Positions 27,775 through 36,718 of a stretch of 64,000 bases of DNA are shown here, one piece after another (within the stretch, counting starts at the first letter, position 1; each line of letters opens with the position of its first letter). The notes below the pieces were generated by a model, which saw nothing but the letters and a program-made list of their open reading frames with translations, had not been told where the DNA came from and searched no databases. Made by a program: the position numbers and the translations under genes. Source of the stretch: Caloranaerobacter sp. TR13 (GTDB lineage Bacteria > Bacillota > Clostridia > Tissierellales > Thermohalobacteraceae); NCBI RefSeq assembly GCF_001316435.1, contig NZ_JXLL01000008.1, positions 1-64,000 on the forward strand. Reading direction: 5' to 3'.

Positions 27775-30330
27775 TTATTTTCTCTTTTTAATTTCTCTCT
27801 TAGATTTATATCTATTTGCCCAGCTTGTAATAGGACTGCTTGGAACTCCAGGGAACTTAGATTTTGAAGTCCATGGACCTCCAAATATCAAGTCTAAGAT
27901 ATGAAGTGCATTTTTTCCACCTCTAACCATAGACTCCCTACAAGCTGCACAATAAGTAACCATGTAATCAGATTTCGCCTCGGCTGTCCTTCTTTTCATA
28001 ACTCTTAATGCCAGTTCTGGATTAGCAGGCACTACCATTCCTCCAAAACCACAGCATCTAGTATTCTCTCTTGAATAAGATAATTCTTCAATTTTATATC
28101 CTAATTCGTTTATTATCCATCTAATTCCATCATGTATATCTGACCTATCTCTAGTTGAACATGAATCGTGTATTGCAAATGTTATATCACTATTCTTACC
28201 TATACCCCTAACATTTTCAGGTAATCCTATTTCAGGTAAAACTGTCCATAATGACCTTACTTTTTGGTTTGGACTGTACTCTGAAATTGTTAAGAAACAT
28301 GATTGACAGGCTACTATTATTTCTTCAGCCCCTAATCTGTCTATTTCTGCTTGTAAACCTGCATATCTTTCTTTAAACTTATCAATCTGTCCTAAAGCTT
28401 TAGTTGGTTTACCACAACATTTTAATATTGCACCTGTACCTGGTAGCTTTTCCTGTAAATACTCTAAAGTCTTACCTACAGCGTAAGGATTATACGATGG
28501 CAAACTACATCCTGGTATAAATACACGTTTAGTTTTCTTAGCTTTACCATCTTTTATTGCTATATTAAATAATTTTGAAAATCCTAAAGCTTGATGCACC
28601 TCAATTGCATTATGCCCTTTCATTGGAGACTTACCATTGTTAGCTTTAATCATCTGCTTTCTAATATCCATAAATCTATCTTTAATCTTGAAGTCTTTTG
28701 GACATACTAAAGTACACTGACTACACATATTACATGAATATGGTATTTTAGGATCAATTTCTCCTGTTTCTAATATCTCTTCAAATAAGTCCTTAGGACA
28801 ATTACAAAAATCCTTTAACATCTCACACTCTTTTACGCATAATCTACATTCACATTTTAAGCACCTAGAAGCTTCTTCTTTTGCCTGCTCTTCATTAAAA
28901 CCTAAGTCTACTTCTTCAAAACTCAATATTCTCTTACTTGGTTCAACCTTTGTAGTTTCAACTCTTGGTAAGTTAGGAGTATCATCTTTTATTTCAGTTT
29001 CTAACCAAGTCTCATAACTTCCTTCAAATTCCCTATCAGAATACAAATCTTTGCCTTGAAGATATCTATCAATTGAAATTGCAGCCTTTCTTCCCTCTGC
29101 CATAGCTTCAATTACAATTGTAGATCTTCCAGATGCATCTCCTGCAACAAATACATTTTCTAATTTTGTCTGTAAAGTTATAGGGTCAACCTTAAATCTG
29201 CCACCTCTTTGTGTTTCTAGCATCCCATCTGAAACAAAAGAATTATCTACTGCTTGTCCTACAGCAAAAATAACGTTGTCAACTTCTAGAATTTGCTTAT
29301 TACTTTCATTGAATTGAGGATTAAACTTCCCTTCTTTATCAAAAATTGATATACATTCTTTTATTTCAAACCCTACTACTTCACCATCTTTTCCTATTAT
29401 CTTTTCAGGACCAAAGCTATCATGTATAATTATACCTTCTTCTTCTGCTTCTTCAATTTCCCAAGTATGAGCAGGCATTGTCTCTCTTGACTCTAGACAT
29501 ACAAGATGTACTTCTTCTGCTCCTACTCTTCTTGCACTTCTAGCAACATCTATCGCAACATTTCCGCCACCTATAACAGCTATTTTCTTACCTATATTAG
29601 CCTTTTTAGTTAAACTCACTTCTCTTAAAAATTCAACAGCATTTAAAACTCCATTAAGCTCACGACCAGGTACTGGAATAACTACTCCTTTATGAGCTCC
29701 TACTGCTATTAACACTACATCAAAATCTTTCTTTAGTGCTTCAAATGATATATCTTTTCCAATTTCTACTCCTAGTTTGAACTCAACACCAATCTTTTTT
29801 AGTAAGCTATACTCAAAATCTATAATATTTCTTGGCAACCTGTATTCAGGAATTCCAACTCTCATCATTCCACCTAAAACAGGTAGCTTCTCAAATACTG
29901 TTACATTATAGCCTTTTCTTCTTAAGTCTAATGCTGCCTGAGCTCCAGCAGGTCCTGCACCAATAATTGCAACTCTTTTATCCTTCTCAGTTTCAATACT
30001 TAGATTCCAATCTTTCTCATTATCATAGTTATCTGCAACAAATCTCTTTAATGCTGCAATTGACATAGGTTGTTTAAATTCTCCTCTTTTACACTTCTCC
30101 TCACATGGGTGAGCACAAATTCTTCCCAAAGTTGCAGGTAAGAATAGTTTTTCTCTTATTAGTTCAATCGCCTCTTTGTATTTCCCCTCAGCTATCAAAT
30201 TTACATAGCCTTTTACATCAGTATGCATCGGACAAGTAGCTTCACAATAAGGTGGAGCATCACCCATACAAGTATCTACGATTTCCTTCATTTTTTCCAA
30301 TACTTCTTTTGGATAAGTAACCTTATTCAT
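27775..30330 (-). CDS. NAD(P)/FAD oxidoreductase fused to an HdrB-like CCG-domain module
   Basis: An 851-residue soluble iron-sulfur flavoprotein. Residues 20-100 hold an N-terminal [4Fe-4S] domain of the glutamate synthase beta/DPD type (CEATCPMHTD, CAHPCEEKCKRG). Residues 110-420 hold two dinucleotide folds (VAIIGAGPAGAQAALDLRR, IAVIGGGNVAIDVARSARR, then VFVAGDASGRSTIVIEAMAEGR). Residues 480-560 hold further cysteine clusters (CLKCECRLCVKEC, CNMCSQCTLVCPKD). The last 250 residues hold two CCG repeats (IPGCSLPS...CCGKP and CSTRD...CCGFGG, then YCAACRESM), as in heterodisulfide reductase HdrB. This suits electron transfer from NAD(P)H to a disulfide or persulfide. GGGGG is 6 bases before the ATG at 30330. 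Confidence 0.9.
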   Translation of the reverse strand: MNKVTYPKEVLEKMKEIVDTCMGDAPPYCEATCPMHTDVKGYVNLIAEGKYKEAIELIREKLFLPATLGRICAHPCEEKCKRGEFKQPMSIAALKRFVADNYDNEKDWNLSIETEKDKRVAIIGAGPAGAQAALDLRRKGYNVTVFEKLPVLGGMMRVGIPEYRLPRNIIDFEYSLLKKIGVEFKLGVEIGKDISFEALKKDFDVVLIAVGAHKGVVIPVPGRELNGVLNAVEFLREVSLTKKANIGKKIAVIGGGNVAIDVARSARRVGAEEVHLVCLESRETMPAHTWEIEEAEEEGIIIHDSFGPEKIIGKDGEVVGFEIKECISIFDKEGKFNPQFNESNKQILEVDNVIFAVGQAVDNSFVSDGMLETQRGGRFKVDPITLQTKLENVFVAGDASGRSTIVIEAMAEGRKAAISIDRYLQGKDLYSDREFEGSYETWLETEIKDDTPNLPRVETTKVEPSKRILSFEEVDLGFNEEQAKEEASRCLKCECRLCVKECEMLKDFCNCPKDLFEEILETGEIDPKIPYSCNMCSQCTLVCPKDFKIKDRFMDIRKQMIKANNGKSPMKGHNAIEVHQALGFSKLFNIAIKDGKAKKTKRVFIPGCSLPSYNPYAVGKTLEYLQEKLPGTGAILKCCGKPTKALGQIDKFKERYAGLQAEIDRLGAEEIIVACQSCFLTISEYSPNQKVRSLWTVLPEIGLPENVRGIGKNSDITFAIHDSCSTRDRSDIHDGIRWIINELGYKIEELSYSRENTRCCGFGGMVVPANPELALRVMKRRTAEAKSDYMVTYCAACRESMVRGGKNALHILDLIFGGPWTSKSKFPGVPSSPITSWANRYKSKREIKKRK

Positions 30331-30348
30331 CATTGACCCCCTTTTCAT

Positions 30349-30679
30349 TCGATAAAAGTTTATTAACTTCTATTTAATTTGTTAAAATGTCTACAATTAA
30401 ATTATAATATAAAATTTTATTAACAAATAATAAGCATTGTTTATGATGTATAACAATAATTTATTGCATATACACTTTTTGTCAATAGAAATTATTTTAC
30501 CATAATATCACATACAAGTATAAGATTCAAAATGTAATGTGCTGCATAATTTATTATATGATATAATATTAATAATACAAGCTAGAATTAAATGCCAATC
30601 TTTAAATTGATTGGGTTTATTTTTTTAAAACACATAACAGAAATTAGTATTACTAGAAATTCAAAGAATAGGTGATATC
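30349..30679. promoter_or_regulatory. divergent promoter region between the oxidoreductase operon and the LysR gene
   Basis: The gap between two divergent genes. On the minus strand TTGACA (30480-30485) and TAAATT (30458-30463) are 16 bases apart and face the oxidoreductase. Next to it, 30436-30457 is a 22-bp dyad ATTGTT-N10-AACAAT, the size of a LysR-type T-N11-A operator. The arrangement of a LysR gene divergent from its target operon is classical. Binding is inferred. Confidence 0.6.
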
Positions 30680-31570
30680 ATGAATTTACAGTATCTTAAG
30701 GCCTTCTATGTAACTGTAAGAGTTAATAGCATTTCAAAGGCTGCCAAAATACTCCATCTAACTCAACCAGGATTAAGTATGCAAATACAATCTTTAGAAA
30801 AAGAATTACAAGTTAGTTTGCTTAACAGAAGTAATAAAGGTGTTAAATTAACTGAAGCTGGAAAGATAGTTTTTGATTATGCAAATACTATTCTTTCTCT
30901 TCAAGAGAATATAGAAAGAGATCTTGAAAATCTAAAAACCCATAAAAAACACTTACTAATAGGCTCTTGTAAAGCAGTAGGAGAATACGCATTACCATGT
31001 AGCATATATGTATATAAGCAAGATAATAAAGACGTAGAAATAAATCTAGAAATTACCAATACAAAAAAAGTCATAGAAAATCTTATTAGTAGAAATACAA
31101 ACATAGGTATCATACACGGAAATGTTAAAAATAAAGATTTAAAAATTCTTAAAATCACTTCTGATAAATTACTTTTAGTTACATCGTTACCAGTTATCAA
31201 GAAAAAAATCACTTTAGACGAACTAGTTAAACTTCCTCTTATTTTCCGCGAAGAAGGTTCTGGTACTAGAGAAACTATAAAAAAAGCTTTAAAATGTCAA
31301 GACATTGAGATAGATGATTTAAATATCATATATGAACTCAACTCAATGGAAGCTATTAAAACCTCTGTTTTATCTGGAAAAGGTATATCTTTTATTCCTG
31401 AGTTATCAATTAAAAGAGAACTAAAAGATGGTTTATTGAAAGTTATAGAAATAGAAAATATGGAAATTTTATCGGACTTCTACGTAGCTTACAGAAAAGA
31501 CCTCGAATTAAATCCTTATGAATTAAATTTTATAGATTTTATACGCTCTTCAAAACGCGGTTTCTGTTAA
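30680..31570 (+). CDS. LysR-family transcriptional regulator
   Basis: A 296-residue LysR regulator. The winged helix is at residues 1-60 (LQYLKAFYVTVRVNSISKAA, LHLTQPGLSMQIQSLEKELQ, LLNRSNKGVKLTEAGK). The effector domain at 90-296 contains GSCKAVGEYALPCSI and FREEGSGTRETIKKAL, which resemble the CysL/CysB-like branch often linked to sulfur metabolism. AGGTGAT precedes the ATG. It stands between two minus-strand sulfur/selenium-type operons, divergent from one and convergent with the other, so it is the likely regulator of the oxidoreductase-rhodanese-TVP38 operon. Confidence 0.93.
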   Translation: MNLQYLKAFYVTVRVNSISKAAKILHLTQPGLSMQIQSLEKELQVSLLNRSNKGVKLTEAGKIVFDYANTILSLQENIERDLENLKTHKKHLLIGSCKAVGEYALPCSIYVYKQDNKDVEINLEITNTKKVIENLISRNTNIGIIHGNVKNKDLKILKITSDKLLLVTSLPVIKKKITLDELVKLPLIFREEGSGTRETIKKALKCQDIEIDDLNIIYELNSMEAIKTSVLSGKGISFIPELSIKRELKDGLLKVIEIENMEILSDFYVAYRKDLELNPYELNFIDFIRSSKRGFC

Positions 31571-31595
31571 CAAAGCGGCATTAGCCGCTTTGTTA
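31567..31595. terminator. bidirectional hairpin shared by two convergent stop codons
   Basis: A perfect 11-bp AACAAAGCGGC/GCCGCTTTGTT stem with ATTA loop. The LysR stop codon overlaps its left edge and the kinase stop codon overlaps its right edge. It has no long T-run but is placed to end both transcripts. Confidence 0.75.
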
Positions 31596-32618
31596 GATAT
31601 CACCAATATATTCCTTTAAAAGTGTTCTCATAAAATCAATATCTAAATACGCTCTAATCTTTTTGAATGTATCCATATTTTTAATATCTTTGTCTGGTTT
31701 TTGATACTCAAGGTATGCAAAAGCACACCATGACAATGCTCTTAGATAAAGATATGGCATATATAATCTTACCCTATCTCTAATTTGATTATCTATACCT
31801 CCAAGACCTTTTGTATATTCTTTAAAAAATTGTTCCTTTTCTTCAACACTTAAAATATAGTCAGCCTTCCAAAGTGTAGTAGTTGGAGCTAAAAACTGTG
31901 TTAAATCTTGACAAGGGTCACTCAAAACAGGTTTCTCCCAGTCAATAAGATAACTCTTTTTGTCACCAATTATAAAGTTATGCGAATTCACTTCTGTATT
32001 GTTTATTACATGCCATTTATAGTCTGTAAAATATTTTTCCTTCCACTTGTTCTCTTCTGCCCACTCTAAAAACCTATAAAAAAATTTCTTAATATCTTTG
32101 TTCACCTTAGGTTCAACCAAGAAGTCCTTGAGTAATTTTTTTCCTTCATTCACTCTGTCTGTAAAAATTTTTTCCTCAACAATAAAATTACTTATATCTA
32201 TCTTATTCAAATCTAAAGAATGTATCTTAGAAAAAATGTAAGCTGCCTTATCTAAATCTTTATCATACTCTAAAGGTCTTCCATCTAAAAATTCCATAAT
32301 CAATATACCATAATTAAAATATTTTTTTGTATCGTCTACAAAAAATACTTTTGGGGTAACTCCACTTATCTCAAGTCTCTTTAAAGCTTCAAATTCATAT
32401 CTAATTTGGCTTTTAACATCTATTTGACTACCTGTATTTACTCTAAACACATATTTTTTTTCACCACAATATATGGTAAAGTTTATGTTATACTCTCCTT
32501 GAGCTAGGAACTTTACCCGAAAGTCATTTTCAAAACCGAGATATTGTAATTCTTTATTGTTTTTAATATAATCTATGATTTTATCTTTTAGCGTAACCTT
32601 TAACATTTCCCATATCAC
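31593..32618 (-). CDS. aminoglycoside/choline-kinase-like phosphotransferase
   Basis: A 341-residue small-molecule kinase of the APH family. N-terminal lobe: FLAQGEYNINFTIYCGEKKY (nucleotide loop) and VFRVN with the ATP-binding position. C-terminal lobe: the catalytic-loop equivalent VINNTEVNSHNFIIG, followed by the metal-binding SYLIDWEKPVLSDPCQDL (DFG-like Asp in IDWE). The substrate cannot be told from sequence. It overlaps the upstream CofC-like transferase gene by 38 bases and starts at an ATG behind GGAGTGAT. Being cotranscribed with a nucleotidyltransferase-like and a glycosyltransferase-like gene, it may phosphorylate the sugar or headgroup they use (inference). Confidence 0.82.
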   Translation of the reverse strand: MIWEMLKVTLKDKIIDYIKNNKELQYLGFENDFRVKFLAQGEYNINFTIYCGEKKYVFRVNTGSQIDVKSQIRYEFEALKRLEISGVTPKVFFVDDTKKYFNYGILIMEFLDGRPLEYDKDLDKAAYIFSKIHSLDLNKIDISNFIVEEKIFTDRVNEGKKLLKDFLVEPKVNKDIKKFFYRFLEWAEENKWKEKYFTDYKWHVINNTEVNSHNFIIGDKKSYLIDWEKPVLSDPCQDLTQFLAPTTTLWKADYILSVEEKEQFFKEYTKGLGGIDNQIRDRVRLYMPYLYLRALSWCAFAYLEYQKPDKDIKNMDTFKKIRAYLDIDFMRTLLKEYIGDI

Positions 32619-33288
32619 TCCAACAATTTTGTATAAACTTTATAGTATTGTGGGGAATTATTTTATCTTCCCAAATACCTTTTCTCATATTTTCATAAAA
32701 AGCAAATAAATCTTCTTTTGTATCTATGTCTCTGTGTTTTTCTATTAATGCTATCTTCAGCCCCATTCCATTGATAATATCAATTGTACCCTCTAAAACC
32801 GACTTATTACCCCATTTTATGTCATTTACAAACAATTGCCTGTTCATTTCTTTTAATCCAATGAAAAAATATCCTCCATCAAATGTAGGACCTATTACAA
32901 CATCATTGTTTTCAAGTACTTCAAATGCTTTTCTTATTTCAAAAGGCTGAATATCAGGTATATCTGACCCCATTAATCCTACCTTTGTATACCCTTTTTC
33001 AAAAAGATATTCTATTGCATTTGACATCCTCTCACCTAAGTTATCTCCAGTTTGAGGAAAACACTCAATATAATCTGGTAATATGTTCTCTATTAGATAA
33101 AGAGAATCTTCTGGAGTAAAAGTTAAATATATATCTATTTCATCTTTAATAAAACTGAATGATTTGAAAATATCCAGTAGGAAGGCTTTGTGTATTTCAG
33201 CACATTCTTCCTTAGTCAATGTGCCAATTAGCCTAGTTTTAGTTTTACCTGGTATTGGTATTCGTGTCATCAATATTAATGCATCCAT
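32581..33288 (-). CDS. CofC-like transferase, TIGR04282 family (rSAM/selenodomain-associated transferase 1)
   Basis: A 235-residue Rossmann-type nucleotidyl/glycosyl transferase. The N-terminus MTRIPIPGKTKTRLIGTLT is the family hallmark (PxPGxxKTRL). GLMGSDIPDI is the DxD-like site (about residues 98-107), and GPTFDGGYFFIGL is the conserved substrate loop. The family was named from its association with radical-SAM/selenodomain clusters and is also called an arsenosugar biosynthesis transferase. It overlaps the kinase gene and follows the family-2 transferase gene by 2 bases. Confidence 0.9.
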   Translation of the reverse strand: MDALILMTRIPIPGKTKTRLIGTLTKEECAEIHKAFLLDIFKSFSFIKDEIDIYLTFTPEDSLYLIENILPDYIECFPQTGDNLGERMSNAIEYLFEKGYTKVGLMGSDIPDIQPFEIRKAFEVLENNDVVIGPTFDGGYFFIGLKEMNRQLFVNDIKWGNKSVLEGTIDIINGMGLKIALIEKHRDIDTKEDLFAFYENMRKGIWEDKIIPHNTIKFIQNCWSDMGNVKGYAKR

Positions 33289-33290
33289 AG

Positions 33291-33962
33291 TTAGCCTCCC
33301 CTATAAATCTTACTTAACTTATCTGTAGACACCCCTAATAAATATAACAATTTGATTTTATGCATCAGAAGTAGTGTCCTAAATTGGCCTCCTTTTATGA
33401 ACCTTCTGGCCGACGTGCCTATTGGTACTTTTATCATAGTCATTTTACCTTTTTTTATAAGTTTCCTTGACAATTCCCAATCTTCCATTAACTCAATCTC
33501 AGGATATCCTCCTAATTCATCAAAAATGCTTTTTTTAACAAATATTCCTTGGTCTCCAAAAAACAGGCCAAAATATTTTGCTCTCCAATTAGATGTTATA
33601 GCTACAAATTTCATGAAACGTGTATCTAAGTCATAGAAATATAGAGAAAGCCCACCTCCAATATAACCAGCTTGAATAGCTTCCTCTATTTTCTTTAAAG
33701 CTTCTTCGTGTACATACGAATCTGAATGAACAAACCATAGAATATTTCCCTTTGCGTTTTTGGCTCCTTTGTTCATCTGCTTAGCTCTGCCCTTTTCACT
33801 CATTATAACTTTGGCATATTTTTTTGCGATATTAACCGTATTATCTACACTGCCACCATCTACAACAATAACCTCTTTATCTCCTTTTAGTTTATTAATC
33901 TGTTTAAGTAAAGGCTCTATGCCTTTTTCCTCATTAAGTACAGGTATTATTATAGATATCAT
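33291..33962 (-). CDS. family-2 glycosyltransferase, TIGR04283 family (rSAM/selenodomain-associated transferase 2)
   Basis: A 223-residue GT-A fold transferase. ISIIIPVLNEEKGIEPLLKQ starts the nucleotide-sugar fold, VIVVDGGSVDNTV carries the first Asp pair, GRAKQMNKGA is specific to this subfamily, and ILWFVHSDSYVH is the DxD-type motif (about residues 75-85). GGYPEIELMEDWELSRKL contains the ED acceptor motif. One C-terminal hydrophobic stretch (LLLMHKIKLLYLLGV) may associate with the membrane. It follows the ABC ATPase gene by 4 bases, so it is in the same operon. The partner radical SAM gene seen in other genomes is absent. Confidence 0.9.
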   Translation of the reverse strand: MISIIIPVLNEEKGIEPLLKQINKLKGDKEVIVVDGGSVDNTVNIAKKYAKVIMSEKGRAKQMNKGAKNAKGNILWFVHSDSYVHEEALKKIEEAIQAGYIGGGLSLYFYDLDTRFMKFVAITSNWRAKYFGLFFGDQGIFVKKSIFDELGGYPEIELMEDWELSRKLIKKGKMTMIKVPIGTSARRFIKGGQFRTLLLMHKIKLLYLLGVSTDKLSKIYRGG

Positions 33963-33966
33963 AAAA

Positions 33967-35016
33967 TCACCAACTTATACGCTTTTTAGTCCGTTCATCA
34001 AAAAATACTGCCTTTTTATAATCTATATTAAGGAACACCTCGTCACCTACTTCAAAATTAATTTCTGGTTTGCTTAAACACTTAAAAAGATATCCGCTTG
34101 CAGTAACATTATAATATACTCTATACCCTGCATACCTTTTTGCAGTTATTATACCTGGAATTCCCGTGCCGATTTCTTTAGGTAATAATCTAATCTCTTC
34201 AGATCTAATCATCACTATTACTCTTTTACTGTCTCTATAATCTATTTCATAAGTTCCGAAATCACTTACAAATTTCCCTTCTTTAATTTCACCTAGTATA
34301 TAGTTTTTCTCTCCCAAAAAATTGGCAACATCAATAGTAGAAGGAGTTTGATAAAGCTCTCTTGGAGTACCTATTTGTTTAATTTCTCCATCCATCATTA
34401 CTACTATCTTATCCGAAGTCATAAGAGCTTCTTCTTTATCATGGGTAACTAAAATAGTAGTTATATTAAGTTTCCTTTGTATATCACAAATAAAATCTCT
34501 CATGGTCTCTTTTAATCTAGTATCTAAATTAGAAAATGGTTCATCAAGTAACAAAACTTTTGGTTCTATTGCTAATGCCCTTGCAATTGCTACTCTCTGT
34601 CTTTGCCCTCCTGAAAGCTCTTTAGGATATTTTTTTTCATGTCCTGTTAATTTAACTAAATCAATCATCTCTTTAACTTTTTCTATCCTTTTAGATTTTT
34701 TCACTTTTGCCATTCTCAAGCCGAACCCTATATTTTCTTCTACAGTCATATGAGGAAAAAGTAGATAATCTTGAAAAACTATAACTGCTCCCCTTTTTTC
34801 AACTGGAACATTCATAACAGAGTTACCGTTAAACACTACATCTCCTTCATCAGGTTTTATAAGCCCTGAAATTATCTTAAGAGTTGTAGTCTTACCACAA
34901 CCTGAAGGACCTAATAACGAAACCATTTCTCCTTCTTTTACATGTATATTTATGTTATTAAGTATCTTTTTACCGTCAAAAACCTTGGAGACATTTTTTA
35001 GCAGAATTTCAGACAT
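33967..35016 (-). CDS. ABC transporter ATP-binding protein (YnjD/PotA-like)
   Basis: A 349-residue importer ATPase. It has Walker [17 protein letters not shown] (about 35), the Q-loop [14 protein letters not shown], the signature [16 protein letters not shown], Walker [13 protein letters not shown] and the H-loop [13 protein letters not shown]-terminal TOBE domain (about 240-349) follows, including [14 protein letters not shown]. This is the ion/polyamine/sulfate importer class. The operon order (binding protein, two permeases, ATPase) and the companion proteins match YnjBCD of E. coli, whose substrate is undetermined. Confidence 0.93.
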   Translation of the reverse strand: MSEILLKNVSKVFDGKKILNNINIHVKEGEMVSLLGPSGCGKTTTLKIISGLIKPDEGDVVFNGNSVMNVPVEKRGAVIVFQDYLLFPHMTVEENIGFGLRMAKVKKSKRIEKVKEMIDLVKLTGHEKKYPKELSGGQRQRVAIARALAIEPKVLLLDEPFSNLDTRLKETMRDFICDIQRKLNITTILVTHDKEEALMTSDKIVVMMDGEIKQIGTPRELYQTPSTIDVANFLGEKNYILGEIKEGKFVSDFGTYEIDYRDSKRVIVMIRSEEIRLLPKEIGTGIPGIITAKRYAGYRVYYNVTASGYLFKCLSKPEINFEVGDEVFLNIDYKKAVFFDERTKKRISW

Positions 35017-35029
35017 TGTACACTACCCC

Positions 35030-35836
35030 TTATAAATAAAAATGGTTTTCAGTTTTATAATATATTTTAACAACTTTCTCAACCGATAACAATACAATTA
35101 AAACTGTAAAAATAAAGACTACACTATATGCTGAAGCCATCATCCTATCCCCACTCTGGATATATGGAAATAAAAGCATAGAAAATGTAACTATTCTTCC
35201 GCCACCTATTAGAAAAGTTAAAAAATATTGACTAAATGAAACTATGAAAATAAGACTTCCTGCTGATATTAAACCTGGAGTTATCAAAGGAAGAGTAATT
35301 CTAAAAAAAGCCTGCATTGGTCTTGCACCTAAAACTCTTGCTTGCATCTCCATTGATTCACCTATTATCTCGAATACATCAGTTAAAATCCTTATTCCAT
35401 ATGGTAGACATGGAATTAAATGAACTAAAACGACTCCCCAAAATGTATTAGCTAGTCCCAATTTTATGAATGTAACATGAATTCCCATAACTACCGTCAA
35501 AGGTGGAACTATTATTGGTGCTAATACAAGTATTTTTATAAATTTTTTTCCTTTGAAATTATATACTCCTAATGCTTTTGCAGCAGGTATACTTATTATC
35601 AATGTTATCAAGGTAACTACAGAAGATAGCCATACGCTAAATAATAGTATCTTAATAGTTTTGTTAGAAAAGCTAAAAATTTGCCTATAACCTCTTAAAC
35701 CAAAACTATTAGGGAACATATGAGGCCAAGGCCAATTATTGGTTATGCTCCATATTAATAAAATAATTAGGGGAAAAATTAAAACGAATATAAGAAAATA
35801 CATTACTACAGTATATATAAAGTTATTTTTTTTCAT
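35030..35836 (-). CDS. ABC transporter permease (YnjC C-terminal-half-like)
   Basis: A 268-residue permease with about six membrane segments. The EAA loop is GESMEMQARVLGARPMQAFFRITLPLITPG (about residues 155-185; only the EMQARVLGARPMQAFF core is typical). In E. coli the two permease halves are fused in YnjC; here they are separate genes. It follows the other permease by 6 bases. Confidence 0.9.
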   Translation of the reverse strand: MKKNNFIYTVVMYFLIFVLIFPLIILLIWSITNNWPWPHMFPNSFGLRGYRQIFSFSNKTIKILLFSVWLSSVVTLITLIISIPAAKALGVYNFKGKKFIKILVLAPIIVPPLTVVMGIHVTFIKLGLANTFWGVVLVHLIPCLPYGIRILTDVFEIIGESMEMQARVLGARPMQAFFRITLPLITPGLISAGSLIFIVSFSQYFLTFLIGGGRIVTFSMLLFPYIQSGDRMMASAYSVVFIFTVLIVLLSVEKVVKIYYKTENHFYL

Positions 35837-35842
35837 TTTTTA

Positions 35843-36718
35843 TCACCCATTATATTTGGATATCAATTTAAAAGTTCTACTATAAATCCATACAAATAAT
35901 ACAGAAATAAAAGTTAAAATCATATTTATTACCATAGTATATGGACGATTTGTTAAATCTGGGTTTGTATATTCAATGTAAGCCTTAACAGGTAGTGTCT
36001 TTGGTGATGTAGGTCCCAATAAATACGACACTTCAAAAGCCCCAAACGAAAAAGCAAAGATTATTATAAAGGAAGAAAATATAGATGGCATAATTAAAGG
36101 CAACAAAATATGCCAAAATATCTGTCTGTTATTAGCTCCAAGATTTAAGGCAACTTCAACAAGTCTATTATTTATATTACTAAGAATTGTATATACTACC
36201 ATAGCTATAAAAGGTATCTCTTTCCACAAATAAGCTATTATTATCCCAATTCCAACTTTATCAAAAACTAAAGATGGAAATTGATTCTGGCTATTTATTA
36301 TTCCAACATTATAAAGTATCCTAGGTATAACACCACTCTGCGAAAATAAATTATATACAAGCAAAGCAGCAATTGTATGAGGAACTATGATAGGTAACTT
36401 ATAAATAAATTTTTCTATACTCTTTTTATGTCTGCTTTTTAGTATAGAATAAGCAAGTATAACTCCCAATATTACTGCGATTACAGATGAAATCAAAGAA
36501 ATATAAAAACTAAACTTTAACGACTGCAAAAAATCTTTATCTGTTAATACTTCTAAATAGTATCTTAAAGTAAAATTTTTTAGTCCTATTACGGGAAAAT
36601 ACCCAAAGCTCTGGACTAATCCCAAAATTAGTCCAGAGATGAATATTCCTATTAATATTGTCAATGCAGGAAGCAAAAGTATATATGGTTTCATTTTTGT
36701 ATTCAATATTCTACTCAC
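35843..36718 (-). CDS. ABC transporter permease (YnjC N-terminal-half-like)
   Basis: A 291-residue permease with about six membrane segments and an EAA loop RLVEVALNLGANNRQIFWHI (about residues 195-215). The start is uncertain. GTG at 36718 overlaps the end of the binding-protein gene, while a TTG four codons later and an ATG eight codons later (MKPYILLLPAL) are alternatives; GAGGGTGAG fits the TTG best. First of the two permeases in the operon. Confidence 0.9.
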   Translation of the reverse strand: MSRILNTKMKPYILLLPALTILIGIFISGLILGLVQSFGYFPVIGLKNFTLRYYLEVLTDKDFLQSLKFSFYISLISSVIAVILGVILAYSILKSRHKKSIEKFIYKLPIIVPHTIAALLVYNLFSQSGVIPRILYNVGIINSQNQFPSLVFDKVGIGIIIAYLWKEIPFIAMVVYTILSNINNRLVEVALNLGANNRQIFWHILLPLIMPSIFSSFIIIFAFSFGAFEVSYLLGPTSPKTLPVKAYIEYTNPDLTNRPYTMVINMILTFISVLFVWIYSRTFKLISKYNG

